Shown piece after piece: positions 24,346 through 38,390 of a DNA stretch of 64,000 nucleotides (its first letter is position 1; every line of letters begins with the position of its first letter). The position numbers and the translations under genes were made by a program. The DNA comes from Atrina japonica (taxonomy: Eukaryota > Mollusca > Bivalvia > Pterioida > Pinnidae), in the NCBI GenBank assembly GCA_030159075.1, contig BROG01000234.1, forward strand, positions 248,001 to 312,000. The letters are read 5' to 3'. Under the pieces are notes generated by a model. That model was not told where the DNA came from, did no database searches, and was given only the letters and a program-made list of their open reading frames with translations.

Positions 24346-26125
24346 CCTGTTGTTTCTCCATACATTGGAACTTTGCACGGCTACGGGTTCTCTATACATT
24401 AAACGTAGAGTGACGTTGCTTCTCTATACAACCACTTTAGCAAAACCACAGGTCACTTCTTTATACATCTACCTTAGCATGACAACAGGTTACTTCTCTA
24501 TACAACCACTTTAGCAAAACCACAGGTCACTTCTTTATACATCTACCTTAGCATGACAACAGGTTACTTCTCTATACATCCACTTTAGCAAAACCACAGG
24601 TTGCATCTTTATACATCCACCTTAGCATGACAACAGGTTACTTCTTTATACATCCACCTTAGCATGACTTAAGGTTACTTCTTTATACATCCACCTTAGC
24701 ATGACAACAGGTTACTTCTTTATACATCCACCTTAGCATGACTTAAAGTTACTTCTTTATACATCCACCTTAGCATGGCTACAGGTTACTTCTCTATACA
24801 TCCACCTTAGCATGGCTACAGGTTACTTCTCTATACATCCACCTTAGCATGACTTAAGGTTACTTCTTTATACATCCACCTTAACATGACTTAAAGTTAC
24901 TTCTTTATACATCCACCTTAGCATGGCTACAGGTTACTTCTCTATACATCCACCTTAGCATGACTTAAGGTTACTTCTTTATACATCCACCTTAGCATGA
25001 CTTAAGGTTACTTCTTTATACATCCACCTTAGCATGGCTACAGGTTACTTCTCTATACATCCACCTTAGCATGACTTAAGGTTACTTCTCTATCCATCTT
25101 CCTTAGTGTGACTACAGGTTACTTCTCTATATATTGGCCTAAGTGTGAGTGTAACTATAGGTTACTTCTGTATACATCCACTTTATTTTTTGGTTTGTTT
25201 ATTGTTGTTTTACGTCCCACTCAAGAATCTTTCACTCATATGGAGACGTCACCAAATGCCCGTAAAGGGCTTCAAATTTTGGCCTATGCTCGGCACTTAT
25301 GGCTATTGAGTAGTGAGGGTTCTTTAACGTGCCAACACCTACTGAGACATAGGACCTTGGTTTTTACTGTCTCAATCCAAAGGACAGGAAACCAACCTGC
25401 AGCCAGCTGGACTCAAACTCACGACCTCATGATCAAGAGTCGTGTGCGCTACCGACTGATCCAGGTCGACTCTACATCCACTTTAGCGTGATTATTGGTT
25501 ACTTCAATATACATCCTCCTTAGTGTGACTACAGGCTACTTATATCCATACATCCTCTTTAGTGTGACTACAAGTTGCTTCTGACTACAAGTTGTACAAG
25601 TTACTTCTTTATACTTTACAACCTTCTTTATACATTAGCCTTAGTACAATCCTTTAGTTACTTTCTCTGTACATTTATACATTAACCTTAGCATGATTAC
25701 AGTTTACTTCTTTATACATTCACTTTTGCCTGACTATTGGTTACTTTTCTACAATCCTCTTTAGTGTGACTACAGGTTACTTCTCTATACATCCACCTTA
25801 GTGTGAACTACAGGTTACTTCTCTATACATCCACCTTAGTGTGAACTACAGGTTACTTCTCTATACATCCACCTTAGTGTGACTACAGGTTACTTTTCTG
25901 TACATCCACTTCATTGTGACTACAGGTTACTTCTCTGTACTTTGACCTTAGTGTGACTACAGGTTACTTCTCTGTACTTTGACCTTAGTGTGACTACAGG
26001 TTACTTCTATACACCTGATTGTGACTACAGGTAGCTTCTCTATACATCCACCTTAGTGTGTCTACAGGTAACTTCTCTATACATCCACCTTAGCATAACT
26101 ACAGGTTACTTCTCTATACATTAAA
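24346..26125. repeat. 37-bp minisatellite, about 1.5 kb plus a SINE insert
   Basis: The unit is 'ggttacttctttatacatcc' plus 'accttagcatgactaca', with an exact 37-bp spacing in the cleanest part (24901 to 24938). Units alternate between 'gacttaa' and 'ggctaca' variants. Copies after the SINE (25490-26125) are more diverged ('cttagtgtgactaca'). Confidence 0.93.
25186..25472 (-). mobile_element. SINE family A inserted in the 37-bp array
   Basis: It starts with the inverted tail ('ttgttgttttacgtcccactcaag') and ends with the inverted head ('cgacctcatgatcaagagtcgtgtgcgctaccgac'). TACATCCACTTTA flanks it at 25173-25185 and 25473-25485. This is a target duplication drawn from an array unit. The open frame 25108-25491 is a translation of it. 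Confidence 0.88.
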
Positions 26126-29147
<3,022 letters not shown>

Positions 29148-29262
29148 TTTGTGTGTGTGTGTGTGTTTGTGTGTCTGTCTGTCTGTCTGTGCTTTGGTGT
29201 GTGTGTGTGTGTGTGTTTGAGAGAGAGAGAGAAATAGAGAGAGAGAGAGATTGTATACATGT
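29148..29262. repeat. compound (GT)n / (TCTG)n / (GA)n microsatellite
   Basis: GT dinucleotides, then TCTG tetranucleotides, GT again, and a GA tract. Confidence 0.93.
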
Positions 29263-29359
29263 ATAAACAACTGCAATAAAGCTGAATTTTACATATGCAA
29301 ACAATGAGAAGAAATACCAAATTGCAACATGAACACTAAAGCCCATTTTCTATGGTTTT

Positions 29360-29545
29360 TTTTTATGCCCACGATCTGAAAAGTCTTACAGGAAATCTAG
29401 TGTTGGGATCTTCTGTCTGTCTGTTTGTGTGTCTTTTTATCTGTCTGTCTGCACATAATTCCATCCCACTTACATATAAAGTGCAATATTAAATTTGTTG
29501 GGACCAGGGGCATTTGTGTTTCACGAACACATCTTGTTTTTTGTT
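29360..29545 (+). mobile_element. dispersed repeat ending in hairpin plus CTTGTT
   Basis: It starts 'ttatgcccacgatctgaaaag'. It ends with the stem TGTGTT, loop TCACG, stem AACACA (29515-29531), then TCTTGTT. The same 3' layout is seen at 3639, 34920 and 53238. Confidence 0.6.
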
Positions 29546-29588
29546 TGAAAACACACTCCAAGGAGCAGTTGTTTCAATAAAAAAAGAC

Positions 29589-29893
29589 CCAGTTACAAGA
29601 TAAAAGGTCAGAGCAGCCTTCAGTTACAAGATAAAAGGTCAGAGCAGCCTTCAGTTACAAGATAAAAGGTCAGAGCAGCCTTCAGTTACAAGATAAAAGA
29701 CCAGAGCAGCCTTCAGTTACAAGACAAAAAGAGCAGCCTTCAGTTACAAGATAAAAGGTCAGAGCAGCCTTCAGTTACAAGATAAAAGACCAGAGCAGCC
29801 TTCAGTTACAAGACAAAAAGAGCAGCCTTCAGTTACAAGATAAAAGGTCAGAGCAGCCTTCAGTTACAAGATAAAAGGCCAGAGCAGCCTGAA
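29589..29893. repeat. 31-bp minisatellite, about 10 copies
   Basis: The unit is 'agttacaagataaaaggtca' plus 'gagcagccttc'. Two copies have lost a few bases ('agacaaaaagagcagcc'). The triplet full, 'gacc' variant, short variant is repeated twice, which suggests block duplication. Confidence 0.93.
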
Positions 29894-31060
29894 GTTTTCA
29901 CATTAGCCAGCCACCAACATGCCAAAGGGGAAGGATCTTACCAATGAAATAATCTAAAAAGTGTTTGGTTTGATAGTGGAACAGCTTTTCCTAGAACCGT
30001 GACCATGCCGAATGTCCCTTGGTCTCTTTAATTTCAGTAGGATAGGGTGGACTCCTCATTTCTCTTGGTCTTTTTTTTTTATGCAAAATGAATACACAAC
30101 ATGCCCACAGATATAACAACGTCTTAATATTCAATTTGTTTAATACCGTTTGTCTTTGAGAAGGAATTGAAGTAATAAGAGCCATATTTTTTGCCAGAAT
30201 CTTTGGCAGACAGATAAATACAATATTTTCATCATTTTACACTTCAGATATTGGATGTCATATAAATGTGTCTTGATGCAACAGGAGAAAAGAAAATTAC
30301 TAAAAGTTCTGTTGAATGAAAAAAAGAATACACCCAATCTTTTCAAAACTGGACAACATCTACATGAATTTTATACATAATAAAATCAGTTAGATAATGC
30401 AAGCTAGAATCTTTGTACCCGGTAATTCAGTTACCTCCATCTGAAATTGATATGCTATAACTCACAAACCTCTGAAAAACAATGAACTCTTCTGTAAATC
30501 AATGACTTAGACCAGTCTAAATGTGTTTTTAGGGGTATAGAATGGTTTAAAAATCAACCAAGCAACCAGTCTCTAGTTTTCCAAGGTATACAGCTGACAT
30601 GGAATAAACCTTTGACCCTTCAACAATGGTGAAAGGAATTCCAGCAGGTCATACCTAAGAAATTCTCAGATAATATACATGTAGATGTTATACTGTTCCT
30701 TCACTTATCACTCAGCTCAAGAATTAGATAAAATTTACTTATCCTATAAGTGACACATTAAACTGAAGGTCAGTACTATACCAAGCATTTGATACATTGA
30801 AGGATTTTCAATTCCTTGGAATGAGACCAAAGCATAGGTCTATATTTTTTATACTTTATTTATAACTGGTGTGACTTTCTCATCTTCCTGAAGACTTGCA
30901 TGTGGGGGGCGGGTTAAAACAAGATTAGAATAATGGAGCAAAACTATGGCGATTGTACATGCGGCATGACTGCTCAAAACCTTTGCCACATGCCAGAACT
31001 ACCTTTGTAGCTCTGGAGTCATTTCTTGTGTTTAATGTGCAGCCATGATGGAGTTTGTTG
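29894..31060. other. non-coding, apart from a small MITE at 30459-30550
   Basis: No gene recognised. Short minus-strand frames at 29991-30346 have no support. Confidence 0.5.
30459..30550 (+). mobile_element. about 90-bp palindromic MITE (family P), diverged copy
   Basis: 'cctctgaaaaacaatgaactcttctgtaaatcaatgacttagaccagtctaaatgtgtttttagggg' matches the copies at 36317, 49418 and 59998. Confidence 0.65.
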
Positions 31061-31510
31061 TTACTTGTGCCAGCTCCTACATAATATGCTTGAGCAGTAA
31101 AACAGAAACAAACACTTCAAATTATAAAAGCATTTGATGTTTATGAACCCAAGATTCAAGTGTACCCTTGTCTTGTACTCTGGGTCAAACGTGTGTATGT
31201 TAAATTGTGTACCTCCACCTTGTTCTGTAAATAGATAATACACACTTATAACTGGGGGTGTCCTTGGGCGAGATGGCGAACCAATGATATTATAATTATT
31301 GATCTTCTTGGTGATCGACTTCATTATTTTGTGCTCCATCGTGTTCTCGTTGATTGGGCGAGATCTAATGAGAACATGTTCTTCCACTACCCTAGAGTGA
31401 CCAAATTTTTTCCGCCCAAAGACACTGAATATTAAGATAAATTGAAATGTGAAAGAATTAGTATTTATATTAAAGCTGTCTGGTTGGTATCCTTGGGTAG
31501 TATTAATCAA
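31061..31510 (-). other. unassigned 149-codon open frame
   Basis: This minus-strand frame is the longest here that is not in a tandem repeat or SINE. Its middle part has mixed, non-repetitive composition, including a Ser/Pro-Arg-rich patch (GSPSRPRTPP) and a basic stretch. Its C-terminal third is Cys/Leu/Phe-rich, as AT-rich noise would be. I recognise no family, start context or splice sites. It could be a relic of an element or a chance frame. Confidence 0.2.
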
Positions 31511-31894
31511 AGTTCAGTTTTTGTATAAAACTACAGCAATAAATAAACATACCAGGTGTAAATTCTCAGGTAAAACAATTACCTGTACCTTACATTTTTG
31601 AATCCATTTACTCTTCTCTTGTCCTCTAAATTACTCCATATGCAGATGTCTTAATCTCTCATATTTAGAATCTTTATTATCATTTTTTTTTATATAAATT
31701 TATGTTTTTACTTAATGTCCCCCCTACAGCTTGTTTTTATTTATCTCTATGTATCATTTCCTGTTTATGTGCGTAAATTTAGTGTTACTGTTCATTGAAA
31801 ATCGAGATTCACACTTAATTATCATTTTTTTAATTATTATTGTGGTCTTTGTATTTATTTACAGAGATATCTTGACTGAATGTATTTCAGAATG

Positions 31895-32583
31895 TGGTCT
31901 CAAAAAGCTGGTGGTCTATATAGACAGGTTTCACTGTACAGCATATTATCCCAGTGGTCTGTCATATCAGATTCTACTGTATTTTAAAGTGGGCAGCATA
32001 TCACCCTACTGGTCTCCCATAATACATTCCCTCATATTTCAAGGTGGGCAGCATATCTCCCTAGTAAGCTTTTATGTCAGGTTCCACATTATTTCAAAGT
32101 AGGCAGTATATCACCCCAGTGTCTACCATGACAGGTACTACTGTATTTAATAGTGGGCAGCATATTACCCCAGTGTCTACCATGACAGGTACTACTGTAT
32201 TTAATAGTGGGCAGCATATCACCCCAGTGTCTACCATGACAGGATCTACTATATTTAAAAGTGGGCAGCATATCACCCCAGTGTCTACCATGACAGGATC
32301 TACTATATTTAAAAGTGGGCAGCATATCACCCCAGTGTCTACCATGACAGGTACTACTGTATTTAAAAGTGGGCAGCATATCACCCCAGTGTCTACCATG
32401 ACAGGTTCCACTGTATTCAATAGTAGGCAGCATATCACCCCAGTGTCTACCATGACAGGTTCCACTGTATTCAATAGTAGGCAGTATATCACCCTAGTGT
32501 CTACCATGACAGGATCTACTATATTTAAAAGTGGGCAGCATATCATCCCAGTGTCTACCATGACAGGTCTCACTGTATTTTAA
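31895..32583. repeat. 54-bp minisatellite, about 11 copies, starting in a MITE end
   Basis: The unit is 'gggcagcatatcacccca' plus 'gtgtctaccatgacagg' plus 'tactactgtatttaatagt'. Before the regular array, 31895-31975 reads 'gtggtctcaaaaagctggtggtctatatagacaggtttcactgta', a 'ggtctttata' MITE 3' end. The first units differ more ('actggtctcccataatacattccc'). Open frames of 114-169 codons on both strands follow from the multiple-of-3 unit. Confidence 0.92.
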
Positions 32584-33308
32584 AAAAAATTAAATAATGT
32601 GATAAATACAATAATAATATAAATAAAACAAAAACAAAATAATCCCAATAATAGTTTGAATTTGTAACATTAGGATAAAAGTCCCTGGAGGGCTTATTTT
32701 TGGAAGGTCTGTCTTGGTCTGTATCAATTCTTTGATCTGGGTTTAAAGGTCACCTGTTTCAAGAACAATTCTGTTTCTTATTTAACTTTTTATATTGCCA
32801 GTATTTTGACACTTGACTACATGATTAATGTTGTTAAACTTTAATTTGTCCCCTGGTCATGCTTTGGTCATCAATATGCCCAGCTGACCAGTAGATTTAT
32901 ACACTTGTGATGGATGTGCATGTCACAGTGGAAGAACTTAACAAATTTTCTTGACACTGAATCATAAATCTAAATTTAAGTCTTGTCTTGCTGTAAGACA
33001 TGATTCAAATTCTTTCTGATGGCACAGTTTAGGTCACGATAAGGTTACATTTTCATAATGTATTAATTATATCTTCTTTTTCTCTCTTGAATATATTCTG
33101 TACAAAATGTATTTTACTGGTTCTCACATGCATTTTAGTGTTTCTTCTTTATTTATTAAAAATATTTATGCTTGCAAAATACATTTCATGAATTAGAATA
33201 CAGTATGCACTCACCCACATACATACATGTGTGTGTAATTCCACTGCTTTATATATACACGTGGCCCCCAATAGTGTGTAAAATTCTCTTTAAAAGACCA
33301 TATATCAT
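32584..33308. other. non-coding; nothing recognised
   Basis: AT-rich, no gene or named repeat. Confidence 0.5.
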
Positions 33309-33440
33309 ACATATATATATATATATATAATATACCACCTATATATATAGATATATATATATAAAGAGAGAGAGGTTTAGATAGTTGAAACGTGTCCCTC
33401 TTCAGAAGGGAGGTGTTTATATATATATATATACAGACAC
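33309..33440. repeat. (AT)n-rich microsatellite blocks
   Basis: Two AT blocks separated by 'agagagagaggtttagatagttgaaacgtgtccctcttcagaagggagg'. The strings 'aacgtgtc' and 'gacacgtt' are inverted relative to each other around the second block. Confidence 0.85.
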
Positions 33441-33666
33441 GTTTATACATTGTGTAAGGGAGATTTATTTAAACTTTGTCATAGATGGAAATCAGATTTA
33501 TTATATCAAATAATATAAGAAATACAAGGGAAATAGATATTATTATTCATGTATGTATACAATGTATGGGTATGTATTAGTATGTAATTTTTACTCTATA
33601 TCATGGACACACACCCTGAAGGTAGACAGTATAAATAATCACACACCGAAGGTATACAGAGTCCAC

Positions 33667-34595
33667 ACAAAGAATTCCACAAAGGGGTTTGTGTCCACAC
33701 AATAAAAACTCTGTACTTAAAGGTTGAATAAATTGTATTAACGTTGAGCTTGTTGTTTACATTTTCACCCACGGAGCTGTCTTCATACAAATGTAGAATT
33801 AATTGATACTTGAGTAAATAAACAAAAATGATGATTTAAAAGTTAATAAACTTTGTCATAAGTAATGGAATGTGTACTATGCGAAGTTTAATATAATTAA
33901 ATAATATAAAACATGTAGAAATAAAAACATTAAATGGGTTATTCTAATAAATCATATTTAAAATAATCTGTGGACATATCGATCTATGTTTTATACATTT
34001 TGGCATTCTTATACTCATAGTGTATTGTCAAATAAAACAGTTATTGTTTTCTTGGTGGCTGTTTTTTGTTCGTTGGGTAACTGCAGTGGCGATGTCAATT
34101 CGTGTGTGAAGTCTGTGTTTTGAATGTCCGCCGAAGCTCTGTCCCTCCAGTGTTTCTGCGTAGAATAATCGGCCAGAAATCAGATGAGCCTACTCAGGAA
34201 TGTATCTTATTTGAAGATTGATACTCTAACGATCCTGATCTAAACAATGTTGAAGGTGGTCAGTTCTAGTATTTGATGTTCACCTATTACATCTACACAT
34301 TTTTTAGCCGAGGTAGACTGAATTTCAGGTGTTGCAATTCTTCTGAGTGTGCTCTCACGTTTCTTTGGGTTGGATTCTATGCTAAGTTCACTGTAAAAAT
34401 TCCTGACGGTGTCCCAAGTGAGAGGCACAATAATTAGCGTAGGACAGATCCTAGGATGCAACGGTTTCCTCCGAAAAAAATAAGATGACAAAGAGAGGGG
34501 GTGGAGGTAACAACATCCCTGAACATTATTTAGGAGTCTTCACTGGATGCTAGATACAAAGAATTCCAAAAAGGGGTTTGTGTCCAACACAATAA
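33667..34595. mobile_element. segment bracketed by about 40-bp direct repeats (possible element relic)
   Basis: ACAAAGAATTCCACAAAGGG and its continuation (33667-33705) recur at 34556-34595 with one substitution and one indel. The 850 bp between look less AT-rich from about 34060 on. They include a minus-strand open frame (34240-34491). This could be an old retroelement fragment with terminal repeats or a segmental duplication. Confidence 0.4.
34240..34491 (-). pseudogene. 83-codon frame, possible element-derived relic
   Basis: Composition is balanced and protein-like, with a Lys/Arg-rich stretch around SNPKKRESTLRRIATPEIQS. This differs from the surrounding AT-rich noise. I cannot assign a family. 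There are no flanking splice sites I would trust. It lies inside the bracketed segment 33667-34595, so a broken transposon open frame is the likeliest reading. Confidence 0.25.
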
Positions 34596-34599
34596 TGAT

Positions 34600-34941
34600 C
34601 TAATGATCAACAGTTTGGTCCCAGCTAGAGCCCTGATATCTAAACTTAAAACTTGTCCCTGATCACATAATTATTTATGCATGGTCAAAATGGTCATAAC
34701 TTATTTGTCACTGTGCTAGATCATACTAGTAAACCTAGGTAAGCAGAACCCTTGCCTTGATATATATATTTTTTTCCACTAGGTACTAAAACTTATTTCC
34801 TTGCATTTAGGTGCCAAAGAGTGACCACAAAATGGTCTATAATCACTATGTAGACTGTACAAAATGATGCTGAGTGATCATTTCAGGTTCCATGAGAACA
34901 TAAGCTAGGTGAACTATGTAGGTTCATGGGAACCTCTTGTT
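34600..34941 (+). mobile_element. dispersed repeat ending in hairpin plus CTTGTT
   Basis: It ends 'aggtgaactatgt', then stem AGGTTC, loop ATGG, stem GAACCT (34920-34935) and CTTGTTT. The 5' limit is approximate. It lies about 100 bp before the CAAP1 exon at 35045. Confidence 0.5.
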
Positions 34942-35044
34942 TACATAACCAAAACCATATTTCAGGTATTGTCATTCAAATGAAATTTATATCAAATGTT
35001 TAGATGTTTATCTATTTGTGATTTAAATGCTTTGTTTTTTACAG

Positions 35045-35129
35045 GGAAGGAAAATGAAAAGGGTGTTAAGGTAGAGTGTAAAAGTTTGGAAGAGTCCAGT
35101 GTAACATCAACAGGAGGCAAGACAGACAG
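35045..35129 (+). CDS. CAAP1: CAAP1-like gene, internal exon (85 nt)
   Basis: Acceptor 'tgctttgttttttacag' ends at 35044 and donor AG|GTATGG begins at 35130. The exon carries 2 nt of a split codon, 27 full codons, then 2 nt. Residues are KENEKGVKVECKSLEESSV followed by a Ser/Thr/Gly/Lys stretch: a polar, probably disordered linker. The 3' phase (2 nt carried over) matches the first base of the exon at 37208, making AG+C = Ser. The assignment to CAAP1 rests on the last exon. The 5' neighbouring exon was not found. A MITE begins 6 bp after the donor. Confidence 0.65.
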
Positions 35130-35135
35130 GTATGG

Positions 35136-35226
35136 TTATCCCTTTCAACCCTATAATCTAAAATGGACTGATCTTCAACAATAGCAAAGAACATACCACT
35201 AAGAAGGTCAGGGATGTAGGGGTTAA
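35136..35226. mobile_element. 91-bp MITE next to a splice donor
   Basis: It starts TTATCCCTTTCAACCC and ends GTAGGGGTTAA. Its inside ('aatggactgatcttcaacaatagcaaagaaca') matches the reverse complement of the MITE at 4344-4433 ('agactgctcttaacaatagaaaagagca'). Confidence 0.72.
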
Positions 35227-36316
35227 TGCAAACTGCAAAAATGATGCATCAACAATTTTTATTTTCAAATTTCCTATTGGTCACAAATAACATTTGTACT
35301 AATTAAGGCCTCTTGAGCTCCAGATTATCATGACTTGTAAATATAATTAACAGTTTGTATAAGAGCTGGTATTGTTGTTTAAAATTACTTCATATCATTC
35401 CACCAGAGTTGCAGTTGATCATATATTACACTCAGTCTTTGTAGCTTGTCCTTGGGGTAACCTTTATTGGCAGAGTACAAAATGGCACAATAAAATTCAC
35501 CAAACTTTAATCAAAATGTTCATATTTGTACTACACTTCTGAGACGTTACAAACCTAGCCATCTCTGATTCACTGATTATTTTGAACTTTTTTTTATCTT
35601 ATAACAAAAAATAATAATAATAAATAAAACAAAAACAAAAAATAGATAAAATGCATGTCCAGGAATTTCTCACAATAAGAAATAAATCCACCCACATGGG
35701 GTTTTAACTATATTTATCAGTTGTGTCATGGATTGGAAGTTTTCTCTTGTCTTGGCTATTATAGGCATTATCAAGTAACTTGCCACAACTGAAATGATAA
35801 TTTTATCAAAGCATGCTCCATGTCCAGTATCTCATTAAAAACTTTCAACCAATAAACTGATAAAATAAGAGTTATTATTGTGTAGTTTTATCTCAGAACC
35901 AGTATATTGTAATGCGACTTGGGCTCTGATGTAAACGAAGATACAATTCCTAAAGTCTTGATTTCTGTTGTTGAAATCCCAATATCAATTCATGAATTTA
36001 TGGTCTCAATTTTTATTATAGAGTACATGTACATACAATATTATGGAATAATATTTGAAGGCATTCCACAATGTATGACTTGATAATGTTATTGAAATAA
36101 CCTAGAAAAGCGTTATGGATTAAAGGAATGTCAGAGCATCTCTTTTGTTCATTACTTTGGTAGTTTTCTATCTTTGTGAAGAACCTTTCCTTTGTACCGG
36201 TAGCTTATTAAGTACCAGTACATGTCCACATACATGCATTTACAAAAACCGAAGAACCAAGATTTTGCTCAAGATACTTGCCTATTATGGCATGTACCTT
36301 ATAATTCTTTTACTAT

Positions 36317-36406
36317 CAACCCATCAACGCCTTAAAAACAATAGACTCTTCAGTAAATCAATGAATTGAACCAGTCCAAAAATATCTTTAGGGGTGAATA
36401 GGTTAA
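36317..36406 (+). mobile_element. about 90-bp palindromic MITE (family P)
   Basis: 'caacccatcaacgccttaaaaacaatagactcttcagtaaatcaatg ... ctttaggggtgaataggtta'. Its ends are inverted relative to each other. Confidence 0.7.
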
Positions 36407-36460
36407 ATCATCAAACATTTACCGTGGGTGATAAAAAACACCCTAATACCACCACCATAC

Positions 36461-36926
36461 TTAAAGGGGCATAAGCCATGTTTTGTTTTGTTTTTTCAAA
36501 AAAAAATTTTTTACTGCTTAGATTGATCTACTACAACAAAAAATAATAATTCTTAAATACCTTTTTTTTTTTTAAATTGTTAGAGAAACCCAGTTTGGCA
36601 ATGATCAATTCGACCTCACAATTTCTATATGCATACGACACTGGACCCGACCTTATTTCCATCAAATATTTAGGAACATTTGATGCAGTGTGCTTAGCTC
36701 TTATTTGTTATCCAGTTTACTTGCGGAAGGTTGGTGGTCTTTACCAGGGTAACTGGGGTTTATCCCCTACCAATAAAAACTGGACGCCATCATATGACTG
36801 AATAGATTGTTGAGTATGGCGTAAAACAAAAAATCAAATCAAATCAAACTCATTTGTTATTGTACATCAGTCTAAATAGCAAAAAATGAAGAAAACATTT
36901 GGGAAACACAGCCAATGCCCTTTAAG
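36461..36926. mobile_element. TIR element family G, copy 1, with a nested SINE tail
   Basis: Ends TTAAAGGGGCATAAGCCATG and CAGCCAATGCCCTTTAAGG are inverted repeats. The interior contains 'ttgttagagaaacccagtttggcaatgatcaattcg', shared with the copies at 56017 and 58443. A family B SINE tail is inserted near 36700-36850. Confidence 0.75.
36700..36850 (+). mobile_element. SINE family B tail nested in TIR element
   Basis: 'ccagtttacttgcggaaggttggtggtc', 'ctaccaataaaaactggacgccatcatatgactga', 'ttgagtatggcgtaaaac' and an (AAATC)n end. Confidence 0.75.
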
Positions 36927-37080
36927 GATTAGTTTCTCATTGGAGATATATATATACAGTTTGATTTGACAGCTTGATGTATTAAGATTCTCATGTCGAA
37001 GGTTGAACTGTTATGTTTTTCTATACAATTCATTTGAACTAAAATTAAAATCTTAAAAATAGTATATACATGTATAAATA

Positions 37081-37101
37081 CCCCCCCCCCCCCCCCCCCC
37101 C
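37081..37101. repeat. poly(C) tract, 21 bp
   Basis: Uninterrupted C run about 100 bp before a splice acceptor; G-quadruplex-prone on the other strand. Confidence 0.95.
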
Positions 37102-37207
37102 AGCACATTTGTCATTAATTTAAAAAAAAAAAACAATATAAGTAATTTTTTCCAAGTGGAATGTAACGAATTTTATGACTGCAATTTATATGTTCTGTTA
37201 TAACCAG

Positions 37208-37367
37208 CATACCAGATGATGATATGGAACTAAGAAATCTTGGAAATGATCAGGACATAGAGGAAGGATCAGAGGACGGTGAAATCCAGATGAGAAAAAT
37301 AATACTTCTGGAAGAAGAGGAAATTTCACAAATTCCTGAAGGTGAAACTGATGCAGAGGCAAAACAG
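37208..37367 (+). CDS. CAAP1: CAAP1-like gene, acidic internal exon (160 nt)
   Basis: Acceptor 'gttataaccag' ends at 37207; donor CAG|GTAAAT begins at 37368. One nt completes the previous codon, then 53 codons end in phase 0. The peptide is strongly acidic: DDDMELRN near the start, EEGSEDGE in the middle, and LEEEEISQIPEGETDAEAKQ at the end. There is no stop in frame, while the frame runs into a stop beyond the donor. An acidic linker before the C-terminal helix fits the family layout as I remember it. A second AG at 37214-37215 would break the phase, so the first AG was chosen. Confidence 0.7.
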
Positions 37368-37499
37368 GTAAATTGTATCCTGATTCAGATTTCTATGAAA
37401 AGAATTTGTATTCTGTTGAAAAATGACTTGGTATGCAGCAGGTCCTCTTTGGCTGACTGCTTAGTGAACTGAAACAATATGATTTTATATTTATGAATC

Positions 37500-38215
37500 A
37501 GAAAAAACGGTACTTATGAACCAATTGTACTGTACTTATGAATGAAAGGTACTTTACTTATGAATCAATCGGTAGCGTGCTCGACTCTTGATCATGAGGT
37601 CTTGAGTTCGAGTCCAGTCGGCAGAAGGTTGGTTTCCTATCTTTCGGATGAGAGAGTAAAAACCGAGGTCCCGTGTCACAGTAGGTGTTGGCACATAAAA
37701 GAGCCCTCACTGCTCAATAGCCATAAGTGCAGAGCATAGGCCTAAATTTGAAGCCCTTCACCCACATTTGGTGACGTCTCCATATGAGTGAAAGATTCTT
37801 GAGTGGGACGTTAAACAACAATAAACAAACAGAAAAAAAAACAATGAATCAATGGTATTGAACTTATGAATCAAAGGTACTTATGAATTAATGGTACTGT
37901 ACTTAGGAATCAAAGATACTGTACTTATGAACCAATTGTACTGTACTTAGGAATCAATGATAATTATGAACCAATTGTACTGAACTTATCAATGGTACTA
38001 TACTTATGAACCAATGGTATTATACTTATGAACCAATGGTACTATACTTATGAACCAATGGTATTATACTTATGAACCAATGGTACTATACTTATGAATG
38101 AATGGTACTCATGAACCAATGGTACTGTACTCATGAACCAATGGTACTGTATTTATGAACCAATGATACTTATGAAACAAAAGGTACTTATAAATCAAAG
38201 GCAATATACTTAAAG
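37500..38215. repeat. 22-bp minisatellite interrupted by a SINE
   Basis: The unit is 'aatggtactatacttatgaacc' with variants ('ccaattgtactgtactta', 'caaaggtactta'). It is regular from 37980 to 38160 and degenerate elsewhere. Confidence 0.9.
37570..37844 (+). mobile_element. SINE family A inserted in the 22-bp array
   Basis: It starts CGGTAGCGTGCTCGACTC, has a B-box-like GAGTTCGAGTCC and ends 'gagtgggacgttaaacaacaataaacaaac'. TGAATCAAT flanks it at 37561-37569 and 37845-37853. Array units on both sides carry similar words, so the duplication is plausible but not independent proof. Confidence 0.88.
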
Positions 38216-38224
38216 ATACAGTGG

Positions 38225-38390
38225 TTGCTTTTTATAATTGGCTTTATAAATTTGTCGCATCAGAAAGACTCTGACAGTCACTACCTTTTTAAAAACCTTT
38301 GCTATGACCTGCTACCAGGGATCAAACCCAAGGCCTTCTGCTTAAAAGTTGAGTGCTGTGTCATTAGACCACTACAAGCGGCTGGATAGT
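38225..38390 (-). mobile_element. diverged tRNA-like SINE, inverted
   Basis: Minus strand: 'ccagccgcttgtagtggtctaatgacacagcactcaacttttaagcagaaggccttgggtttgatccctgg', a tRNA-like head with a GGTTTGATCCC B-box-like motif. Confidence 0.65.

Larger units (their letters stand above)
35130..37207 (+). other. intron, 2,078 bp
   Basis: Bounded by GT (35130) and AG (37207). It holds MITEs at 35136-35226 and 36317-36406, a TIR element at 36461-36926 containing a SINE tail, and a poly(C) tract at 37081-37101. From 35227 to 36316 I see only AT-rich DNA. Confidence 0.65.

Noticed and set aside
25108..25491. 127-codon open frame as a gene
   Set aside because: It coincides with a family A SINE in reverse orientation flanked by array repeats.
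33355..33440. Hammerhead-type ribozyme near the GAAAC / CTTCAG motifs
   Set aside because: The CTGANGA and GAAA core elements are not in the required order with three stems.
37214..37223. Alternative acceptor at 37214-37215 for the acidic exon
   Set aside because: It would leave two bases before the frame and break the phase with the exon ending at 35129.
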